Assembly: GCA_002718035.1 (NCBI GenBank)
Contig: PBCX01000003.1
Span: 77,915-141,914 of the forward strand
Source of the DNA: Flavobacteriales bacterium
GTDB taxonomy: Bacteria > Bacteroidota > Bacteroidia > Flavobacteriales > TMED113
DNA: 64,000 nucleotides
Direction: 5' to 3'
Below are positions 45,310 to 52,064 of the stretch, in pieces (position 1 is the first letter of the stretch; each line of letters begins with the position of its first letter). The position numbers and the translations under genes were made by a program. Below the pieces are notes generated by a model that worked only from the letters and a program-made list of their open reading frames with translations, did not search any database and was not told the origin of the DNA.

Positions 45310-46628
45310 ATTGATCTGTTATTATCAAAAGATTCCAGATAGTGAGCAACTCTTTTTAAAAAACTTCCTCCAAGGGCACCATCAACTACTCTATGATCGT
45401 ATGAAAGTGATAAGAAGACTTTATGTCGTATGCCAATAAAATCACCATGTTCAGTTTCAACAACAGATGGTTTTTTTTGTATCACCCCCGCAGCAAGTAT
45501 TGCTACTTGAGGTTGGTTGATGATAGGAGTTCCCATAATACTTCCAAAGCTCCCAACGTTAGTAAAAGTAAATGTTCCTCCTGCTGTGTCATCAGGATTT
45601 AATTTACCTTCTCTTGCTCTTTTTGCTAAATCGTTAACAGATTTAGTGAGACCTAATAGATTTTTTTCATTTCCATTTTTAATTACGGGAACTATAAGAT
45701 TTCCATCTGAAAGGGCTGTAGCCATACCAATATTAATATTTTTATGTTTAATAATTTTGGTTCCGTTAACGGAAATATTAATCATTGGAAAATCTAAGAT
45801 AGCTTTAATAATTGCTTCAATTATAATAGGAGTAAATGTTATATTCTGACTTTCTCTTTCTTTAAATTTTTCTTTTATACTATTTCTCCATGTAACAATT
45901 TCGGTCATATCTACTTCATTGAATGATGTAACGTGAGCAGATACAGATTTACTCATTGTCATATGATCAGCAATCATCTTTCTCATTCTACTCATTTCAA
46001 TGACTTCGTTGTTTTCAAATTTTTCGGGTGAAATTAAATTATTATTTTCTTCTATTTGCGTATTTAAAATTGGTTGATTTTTCTGCTTTTCATTAGCTGG
46101 TGAATCTTTTGTTTTTAAATAATTTAAAATATCGTTTTTTGTCACCCTATTATTTTTACCAGAGCCTTGAATTTTTTCTAGTTCATCATTTGAAATATTT
46201 TCTTTTTTCGCAATATTTTTTACCAATGGAGAAAAAAACTTATCAGATTTATTTGAGATTAATTTATTATTAATAATTTCTTTGGAAGAATTAAATTCTT
46301 TTTCAATTTCTTTTATTGATTCATTTAAATTGGATTGATTTTCAATAGGTTGAGTAGATTTTTTTTCATTTGTCTCATCATCATTACTGTTAGTTTCAAT
46401 TATTGCAATAGTTTCACCTACTTTTACGACATCATTTTCAGAAAAGAATATTTCATGTAATTTTCCTTCAACAGAGGATGGTATTTCAGAATCTACCTTG
46501 TCTGTAGCAATTTCCACAACTGTTTCATCAACTGATATAGGATCACCTATTTTCTTTTGCCAACAAATAATTGTTGCCTCAGCAACACTTTCACCCATTT
46601 TAGGCATTTTTAACTCTATTTTTCCCAT
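45306..46628 (-). CDS. dihydrolipoamide acyltransferase (E2) of a 2-oxo acid dehydrogenase
   Basis: The 440-residue protein has one lipoyl domain with the target Lys44 in DKVDSEIP, a peripheral-subunit-binding domain at about 130-170 (SPLVKNIAKKE...NRVTKNDIL), and a catalytic domain with the late SYDHRVVDGA. In flavobacteria this E2 is usually annotated as part of the branched-chain or pyruvate/2-oxoglutarate-type complex, and E1 and E3 genes are not nearby. The linker is rich in Asn and Glu. The FAH-fold gene begins in its last four bases, so both could be one transcription unit. Confidence 0.92.
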   Translation of the reverse strand: MGKIELKMPKMGESVAEATIICWQKKIGDPISVDETVVEIATDKVDSEIPSSVEGKLHEIFFSENDVVKVGETIAIIETNSNDDETNEKKSTQPIENQSNLNESIKEIEKEFNSSKEIINNKLISNKSDKFFSPLVKNIAKKENISNDELEKIQGSGKNNRVTKNDILNYLKTKDSPANEKQKNQPILNTQIEENNNLISPEKFENNEVIEMSRMRKMIADHMTMSKSVSAHVTSFNEVDMTEIVTWRNSIKEKFKERESQNITFTPIIIEAIIKAILDFPMINISVNGTKIIKHKNINIGMATALSDGNLIVPVIKNGNEKNLLGLTKSVNDLAKRAREGKLNPDDTAGGTFTFTNVGSFGSIMGTPIINQPQVAILAAGVIQKKPSVVETEHGDFIGIRHKVFLSLSYDHRVVDGALGGSFLKRVAHYLESFDNNRSI

Positions 46629-46694
46629 TTTAATTTAGAATCGATTTTCAAAATTAATAAAATATAATAATTGAATGTTTTTGTAGCTAAATAA

Positions 46695-48296
46695 TTAATC
46701 AATTTTTTTTAAAGTATATAATTCACCTTTTGAGTTTTTTGAATCACTTCCAATAATGAATTTACCACCCTCAGGAACAATTTTTATTTTCATATTGTAT
46801 TTATTCAAAAATGATATTTTTTTAATTATATGATTGAAAGATATATTTTTTGAACAGAAAATTATTTCATTTATAGAATGAATATTTATTGATTTAATTA
46901 TTTCATCTTTTAATTTTTTAAAATCTTTTTCGGAACTTATTTTCAAGCAATTTATATGAGTAATTTTCATTTTTTCGTTTATTGTTTTGTTAATAAGATT
47001 TTTTACTTTCTTGAATTGAAATTCATCACCAATAATTGCAATTTTTTTATCAATTTTTTTGAAATTGCTAATCCCAATAATTCCTAAAATTTTTCTATAT
47101 AATGTTAGTGAAAAAATTGTCCAAATTAAATTTAAAACTATTAGTGTTCTTGAAATCCTATATTCTTCAGGAAGAAGAGCATAAATAATCAGTATAATGA
47201 TACTTGCAATAAGAGTTCCTTTAATTATTTTGTTGATTTTAACATACTTTTCATATCCCCTGTTAATAAAAATAAAAAAAATTGACACTGCAATACATAC
47301 CGGTACTGTAATGCTCATAAATTCATTTGGTAATATTTTTTGTTCTCCAATTAAGCTCAAGGAGTATTTCTCCCAGGTAACTTTTAGTATCTTTGAGCCA
47401 AAATAAATTATCATTATATCAACTAATGTATATATAGTTTCATCAAAAAACCTTTTTAAAACTGAAATTGTAGCCCTAAAATAAATTGCAAAATGAATAA
47501 TGAAGTAAAAAAATAGAGCGTTTTTTCCTTTGAAATGCTTGTTAGAAAATATACTCATTGCTTTGTAAAATAAGTAAACATAATTCATGCTTCCTTTTTT
47601 TGTGCTTTCCCCTTTATAGTGAATTATTTTTGTCTTTGGAAAATAATAATTTTTATACCCTGCGTTTTTTATTCTATAAGATAAATCAATATCTTCTCCA
47701 TACATGAAAAATTTTTCATCTAGTAAACCAACTTTTTTCACAATATTTTTTTTTGTTAAAAAAAAAGCCCCTGATAAAACATCAACTTCATGTGTCTTAT
47801 TTTCATCTAAGTAACTTAGATGATACTGACCAAAAGTTTTTGATTTTGGAAATATGTAACTGAGTCCAAAAATTTTATAAAATGCAATAATAGGGGAGGG
47901 AAAAGATCTTTTAGATTCTGGTAAGAAATTCCCATTACCATCAATCATTTTTACACCTAAGCCTCCAATATTTTCTTTTCTTTTCATAAATAAAATACAT
48001 TTATTTAATGTATCTTCTTCAAGTAATGTGTCTGGGTTGAGTAATAAAATATACTTACCTTTCGCTTTTTTTATTGCTTGATTATTGGCTCTAGAAAATC
48101 CAACATTTTTTTTATTTTTGATAAGTTTATATTCTGAAAATTTACTTTCCACCATTTCGACAGATCCGTCAACAGAGTTGTTATCAACTATAAGTACCTC
48201 AGTTTTGATTTTTTTAGATGATAGTTGAACAGAGTAGAGACATTGTTCTAAAAAGTATTTTACATTATAATTAACAATAATAATTGAAAGAGTCAT
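46695..48296 (-). CDS. family 2 glycosyltransferase fused to membrane and Rossmann-like domains
   Basis: The 533-residue protein begins with a GT2 domain (about 1-260) with TLSIIIVNYNVK, the LLNPDTLL nucleotide-sugar site and the GEDIDLSYRIK acceptor-side motif. About four membrane helices then follow between 265 and 405. The rest (about 415-533) is a Rossmann-like segment starting KKIAIIGDEFQFK. The middle-plus-end layout is like the N-terminal half of polyprenyl-phosphate glycosyl-1-phosphate transferases, but without their catalytic domain. It probably adds a sugar to a lipid-linked glycan at the inner membrane. It starts within four bases of the recR stop. Confidence 0.85.
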   Translation of the reverse strand: MTLSIIIVNYNVKYFLEQCLYSVQLSSKKIKTEVLIVDNNSVDGSVEMVESKFSEYKLIKNKKNVGFSRANNQAIKKAKGKYILLLNPDTLLEEDTLNKCILFMKRKENIGGLGVKMIDGNGNFLPESKRSFPSPIIAFYKIFGLSYIFPKSKTFGQYHLSYLDENKTHEVDVLSGAFFLTKKNIVKKVGLLDEKFFMYGEDIDLSYRIKNAGYKNYYFPKTKIIHYKGESTKKGSMNYVYLFYKAMSIFSNKHFKGKNALFFYFIIHFAIYFRATISVLKRFFDETIYTLVDIMIIYFGSKILKVTWEKYSLSLIGEQKILPNEFMSITVPVCIAVSIFFIFINRGYEKYVKINKIIKGTLIASIIILIIYALLPEEYRISRTLIVLNLIWTIFSLTLYRKILGIIGISNFKKIDKKIAIIGDEFQFKKVKNLINKTINEKMKITHINCLKISSEKDFKKLKDEIIKSINIHSINEIIFCSKNISFNHIIKKISFLNKYNMKIKIVPEGGKFIIGSDSKNSKGELYTLKKID

Positions 48297-48910
48297 TTCT
48301 CAAGTGTTGTTTCGAATAATTGCCTATTAGTAAGTGATCTACCAAGGGTAATCTCATCAGTGTACTCTAATTCATCTCCAATTGAAATTCCTCTGGACAT
48401 TGTAGTGATTTTAACATTATAATTCATAATTTTTTTATAGATAAAAAAATTAGTTGTTTCTCCTTCCATAGTTGTACTTAAAGCTAAAATAATTTCATCA
48501 ATTGGATTTTTTTTAATTCTTTCAATTAATGAATTAATATTTAAATCATTTGGGTTTATTCCCTCCATTGGCGATATTAATCCTCCTAGAATGTGATACA
48601 ATCCTTTATATTCATTTGTGTTTTCGATTGCAATTAAATCTCTAAAATCACGAATTACACAAATTATTTTTTTATTTCTTGAATAATCATTGCAAATTTT
48701 ACAAATTCTTTCTTCAGAAATATTATAACAAGATTCACAATAATTTATTTTATCTACTAATTCTTTTAATGAATTAGAAATTGTATGTACTTCTTCTTTT
48801 TCTTTCTTTATTAAATTGAGAACAAGTCTTAGAGCTGTTCTTTTCCCAATTCCAGGCATAGAAGAAAGTGCATTAACAGCATTTTCTATTAACTTTGAAG
48901 AAAAATTCAT
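48293..48910 (-). CDS. recR: recombination mediator protein RecR
   Basis: The ATG at 48908-48910 gives 205 residues, which matches the family; a longer frame upstream adds 26 residues that would overlap the divergent sodium symporter gene. The zinc finger is Cys58-x-x-Cys61 and Cys70-x-x-Cys73, and a helix-hairpin-helix opening (SMPGIGKRTALRL) precedes it. The TOPRIM domain follows, with IICVIRDFRDLIAIE and STTMEGETT. RecR with RecO loads RecA on SSB-coated single-stranded DNA in gap repair. It lies just before, and overlaps by four bases, the GT2 fusion gene. Confidence 0.96.
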   Translation of the reverse strand: MNFSSKLIENAVNALSSMPGIGKRTALRLVLNLIKKEKEEVHTISNSLKELVDKINYCESCYNISEERICKICNDYSRNKKIICVIRDFRDLIAIENTNEYKGLYHILGGLISPMEGINPNDLNINSLIERIKKNPIDEIILALSTTMEGETTNFFIYKKIMNYNVKITTMSRGISIGDELEYTDEITLGRSLTNRQLFETTLEK

Positions 48911-48968
48911 ATAATCAAAAATAGTTAAACAATTATTAAATACTTGTTCTATATAAAATTTATTTCTA

Positions 48969-50426
48969 ATGACTGAACTATTAACCATATTAGTATTAGT
49001 ATTTTATTTTTCATTTTTATATCTAATATCTAAATGGACCAAAGGGAATGAAGATAATGATACTTTCTTTATAGGTAAGAGAAATTCTCCATGGTACATA
49101 GTTGCCTATGGCATGATTGGTGTCTCTTTATCTGGTATAACATTTTTATCTGTTCCAGGGTGGGTAAAAGCTAAAGAGTTTTATTATATGCAAATGGTTT
49201 TAGGTTTTGTTCCAGGCTATTTTTTTGTTGCCTATGTACTTATGCCAATTTATTATAGAATGAAAGTTTATTCAATTTATGAGTATTTAAAGGATAGATT
49301 TGGTTATTTTTCTCATAAATCAGGTGCTTTTTATTTTTTCTTATCTAGAACTTTAGGAGCTTCATTGAGATTGTTTTTAGTTGCTAAAGTTTTAGATATA
49401 TTATTTTTCAATTCATTAAACATTCCTTTCTTTGTCACTACTTTATTTACTATATTTTTAATTTGGCTTTATACTCATAAAGGTGGTATTAAAACAATTA
49501 TTTGGACAGATACCTTACAGACTACCTTTATGTTATTAACTGTACTCATATGTATTTATGTGATATTTAGGGATTTAGAGTACACCTCAGTTATTCAAAG
49601 TATTAATAAAAATCAACTTGATTTAAATTTTTTTCTATTTGATAATTTTGACGATAGTAGAAACTTTTTCAGATACTTTTTTTCCGGTATGTTTATTTCA
49701 ATTGCAATGACAGGTTTAGATCAAGATATGATGCAAAAAAATTTATCATGTAAAAATATAAGAGAAGCTCAACGAAATATGATTTGGTTCAGTTTTGTTT
49801 TAGTTTTCGTTAACCTTTTATTTTTATATTTAGGTTCTCTTTTATATGAATATGCATTTCTAAATAAAATTATTGCAGAAGGTGATGACTTATTTGTTGC
49901 TGTCATAAAAAGTGAAAAGCTAGGTATGTTTGTATTTATAACATTTCTTTTAGGCTTAATGAGTGCTGCATATTCGAGTGCTGACTCTGCTTTAACTTCA
50001 TTAACAACATCTTTTTGTGTTGATTTTCTAGAAATGAAAAAAAATAACAGCAAGGAAAATAAGTTGAAAAGAAAAAAGGTTCATTTATTTATTTCTTTAC
50101 TTTTATTTATAGTCATTCTTATGGTTAACTATTTAAATAATGATAATATCATTTCTACATTATTCACTTTAGCTTCATATACATATGGTCCGTTACTAGG
50201 TTTATTTTTCTTTGGTATTTTTACAAAAAGATATATATATGATAATTATACTCCATATATTGTTGTTATCGCTCCTCTGTTAACGTTTATGCTAAGCGTT
50301 TATGATGAATTTTTAATAAATTTTAATTTTGGTTATGAATTACTGGCAGTAAATGGTTTAATTACATTTACAGGTCTACTACTCATTAGTAGGTCTAAGT
50401 CCGACCTTTTTGATTCAAAAGGTTAG
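48969..50426 (+). CDS. sodium:solute symporter (SSS family)
   Basis: The 485-residue protein has about 13 membrane helices and family features such as DTFFIGKRNSPWYIV, GWVKAKEFYYMQM, AMTGLDQDMMQKNLSCKN and SAAYSSADSALTSLTTS. It takes up a solute with Na+; which one cannot be told, since sugars, proline, pantothenate, acetate and sialic acid all occur in this family. It is divergent from recR across 58 bases. The last 32 bases overlap the end of the convergent ICMT-like methyltransferase gene. In flavobacteria it is often found beside recR. Confidence 0.9.
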   Translation: MTELLTILVLVFYFSFLYLISKWTKGNEDNDTFFIGKRNSPWYIVAYGMIGVSLSGITFLSVPGWVKAKEFYYMQMVLGFVPGYFFVAYVLMPIYYRMKVYSIYEYLKDRFGYFSHKSGAFYFFLSRTLGASLRLFLVAKVLDILFFNSLNIPFFVTTLFTIFLIWLYTHKGGIKTIIWTDTLQTTFMLLTVLICIYVIFRDLEYTSVIQSINKNQLDLNFFLFDNFDDSRNFFRYFFSGMFISIAMTGLDQDMMQKNLSCKNIREAQRNMIWFSFVLVFVNLLFLYLGSLLYEYAFLNKIIAEGDDLFVAVIKSEKLGMFVFITFLLGLMSAAYSSADSALTSLTTSFCVDFLEMKKNNSKENKLKRKKVHLFISLLLFIVILMVNYLNNDNIISTLFTLASYTYGPLLGLFFFGIFTKRYIYDNYTPYIVVIAPLLTFMLSVYDEFLINFNFGYELLAVNGLITFTGLLLISRSKSDLFDSKG

Positions 50427-51111
50427 TATTTCTTTTAATTGCTCGTAAAATAATTGTAACTGTTATGGTTATTACTAAGATAGTCAACCATTTTCTATCA
50501 ATTAAATTATTTGAATTAAGTTTTAAATTGATTAATGTACTGATGTAAAAAAAGGAAAATATAGTTGCTAATAAAGATGAATATTCTCTTTTCAATATAG
50601 TTTTTATTGACAACGAATATTTATCACTTTTATATTTTTTAAATGAAGGAAAAAATCCAGGTGTTCTCTTTTTCCATTCTATAAAAGAATTTCCAAATTT
50701 TTTGAAAAGAAATTTTTCTTCTGTTTTTATAATTTTTCCGTAATAAAAAAAGAAAAAAAAACTCAATAAAATCGTAAAAAAAGTATTTAAGGAAAAAATT
50801 GAAATACCTAGCCAAATCAAATAATTTCCAAAGTACAATGGGTTTCTGGTTATTGAATAAATTCCTTTTGTATTTATTTTTTTAGCAATTTGCTTCGATC
50901 TATTTCTTCCAGATGTTCCTCCGGGAGTTTTTCCAACAGTGTAAAATCTGATTAATAATCCAAAAAAACTTATGATAATTGATATAATATTATTTGTTAC
51001 AATTGTTTTGTTAGAAAAAGAAGAGTAATCTGTTTTCCAAATAAATGGAATTACCAATAAAAACAATAAAATTGGAATTTGTCCTCTGTATTTAAATAAA
51101 AAATCACCCAT
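50395..51111 (-). CDS. isoprenylcysteine carboxyl methyltransferase-like membrane methyltransferase
   Basis: The 238-residue membrane protein has about five to seven helices and the ICMT/PEMT SAM-binding pattern YSITRNPLYFGNYLI (about 91-106), preceded by the GGTSGRNR loop. ICMT-fold enzymes methylate lipids or prenylated groups at the membrane. In Leptospira a Ste14-like enzyme (LmtA) methylates the 1-phosphate of lipid A, so a lipid A or isoprenoid-lipid role is possible here, though that is inference. The C-terminal half is hydrophobic. Its 3' end overlaps the sodium symporter gene by 32 bases. Confidence 0.8.
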   Translation of the reverse strand: MGDFLFKYRGQIPILLFLLVIPFIWKTDYSSFSNKTIVTNNIISIIISFFGLLIRFYTVGKTPGGTSGRNRSKQIAKKINTKGIYSITRNPLYFGNYLIWLGISIFSLNTFFTILLSFFFFFYYGKIIKTEEKFLFKKFGNSFIEWKKRTPGFFPSFKKYKSDKYSLSIKTILKREYSSLLATIFSFFYISTLINLKLNSNNLIDRKWLTILVITITVTIILRAIKRNTNLLNQKGRT

Positions 51112-51128
51112 TTTTTTAAATTTATATT

Positions 51129-51722
51129 ATGAAAATTATATTTACTTTTTTCCTTCTCTCACTTTTTTCTTTTTCCCAATCATTAAATTACGATTATTCA
51201 GTTACATTTGGCAATCACGTTATTGCAATTAATGAAATTAATTACGATTTTCAAGAAGGTGATTTGATAGGATGTTTTTTTATTAATTCAATTGGAGATC
51301 TACAATGTTGTGGATCTGTTTCTTATGACAATGAAGAGGTGGTATATATTTCAGTATGGCCTGATGATCCATTTACACCATATCAAGAAGGCTTTTTTGA
51401 TGGAGATCAAATTATTTTGTCTTTTTTTTTATGTAATAATGAAGAATATATATCATCATATGGTTCATTGTATTTTAATGATACCCTGAGCTCTTTAAAT
51501 CAAGATGAAATTTCGTTTGTCACTAACGGATTAAGTATTTTTGAAGTTTTTATCTATGAACCTCCAAATTGTGATTCATATTTAATAAACCAGAAAATCG
51601 ATAAAAAAAAAATCAAAACACTTAATTTTTTAGGTCAGATATTTGATTCTAGTTATATAAATTTTCCATTTTTTGTTTTATATGATGATGGTACTGTTGA
51701 AAAAAAGTTTTTTTTTAGATAA
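51129..51722 (+). CDS. secreted protein with a type IX-like C-terminal tail, unknown function
   Basis: The 197-residue precursor has a signal peptide (about 1-18, ending FSFSQ). The mature part is rich in Tyr, Phe, Asp and Ser, with an IGCFFINSIGDLQCCGSVSY-like region (quoted here as GCFFINS and LQCCGS) and a GDQIILSFFLCNNE segment. Its last residues (LNFLGQIF...VLYDDGTVEKKFFFR) resemble the tail motif of flavobacterial type IX cargo proteins, in which a short Tyr-Asp-Asp-Gly-x-Val-Glu-Lys-Lys run is common. If that is right, it crosses the outer membrane and is anchored or released. Its function is unknown. Confidence 0.7.
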   Translation: MKIIFTFFLLSLFSFSQSLNYDYSVTFGNHVIAINEINYDFQEGDLIGCFFINSIGDLQCCGSVSYDNEEVVYISVWPDDPFTPYQEGFFDGDQIILSFFLCNNEEYISSYGSLYFNDTLSSLNQDEISFVTNGLSIFEVFIYEPPNCDSYLINQKIDKKKIKTLNFLGQIFDSSYINFPFFVLYDDGTVEKKFFFR

Positions 51723-51802
51723 AAAAACTCCAATTAATATCTGATAATTAAATTATATTTCATTATATTCACAGAGAATAATAACTAAAAAAATTAAAGA
51801 TT

Positions 51803-51997
51803 ATGGGATATTCACATAAAAATAGTAAAGGAGTAACTTACTATTTACACTCAAAAGATGTAACTCTTAGAGGAGGAAGAAATCAAACAATTTATTATTT
51901 TGCTAGAGATGAAAGATCTAATTCATGCGATCTTCCAGCAGGCAAACAAGTTGTTGAAAGTTCAAGAACTGGACTTCCTCTAGTTAAAAAAGCGTAA
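51803..51997 (+). CDS. small conserved protein of 64 residues, unknown function
   Basis: The ATG at 51803 opens a 64-residue frame with MGYSHKNSKGVTYYLHSKDV, then LRGGRNQTIYYFARDE and a SSRTGLPLVKKA end. The composition (Tyr, Arg, Gly) suggests a small nucleic-acid- or ribosome-associated protein, but nothing proves it. I recall similar short proteins in diverse bacteria, so it is probably a real, conserved gene. It is a single-gene unit with a strong terminator 17-50 bases downstream. Function is not known. Confidence 0.75.
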   Translation: MGYSHKNSKGVTYYLHSKDVTLRGGRNQTIYYFARDERSNSCDLPAGKQVVESSRTGLPLVKKA

Positions 51998-52013
51998 GTT
52001 TAATCTTATGTAT

Positions 52014-52047
52014 AAAAAGGGGGACTTTTATAGTCCCCCTTTTTTTT
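52014..52047. terminator. rho-independent terminator, bidirectional
   Basis: A G/C-rich inverted repeat (52019-52025, GGGGGAC, with 52033-52039, GTCCCCC) has a short AT loop, an A tract before it and eight T residues after it. It closes the transcription unit of the 64-residue protein and can also end the minus-strand M16 peptidase transcript from the other side. Confidence 0.9.
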
Positions 52048-52064
52048 GCTTAAATTATTTTTAA

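Noticed and set aside
48911..48988. Longer recR frame starting at 48988
   Set aside because: It would overlap the divergent symporter start and adds residues not found in RecR; the internal ATG at 48910 gives the family-typical length.
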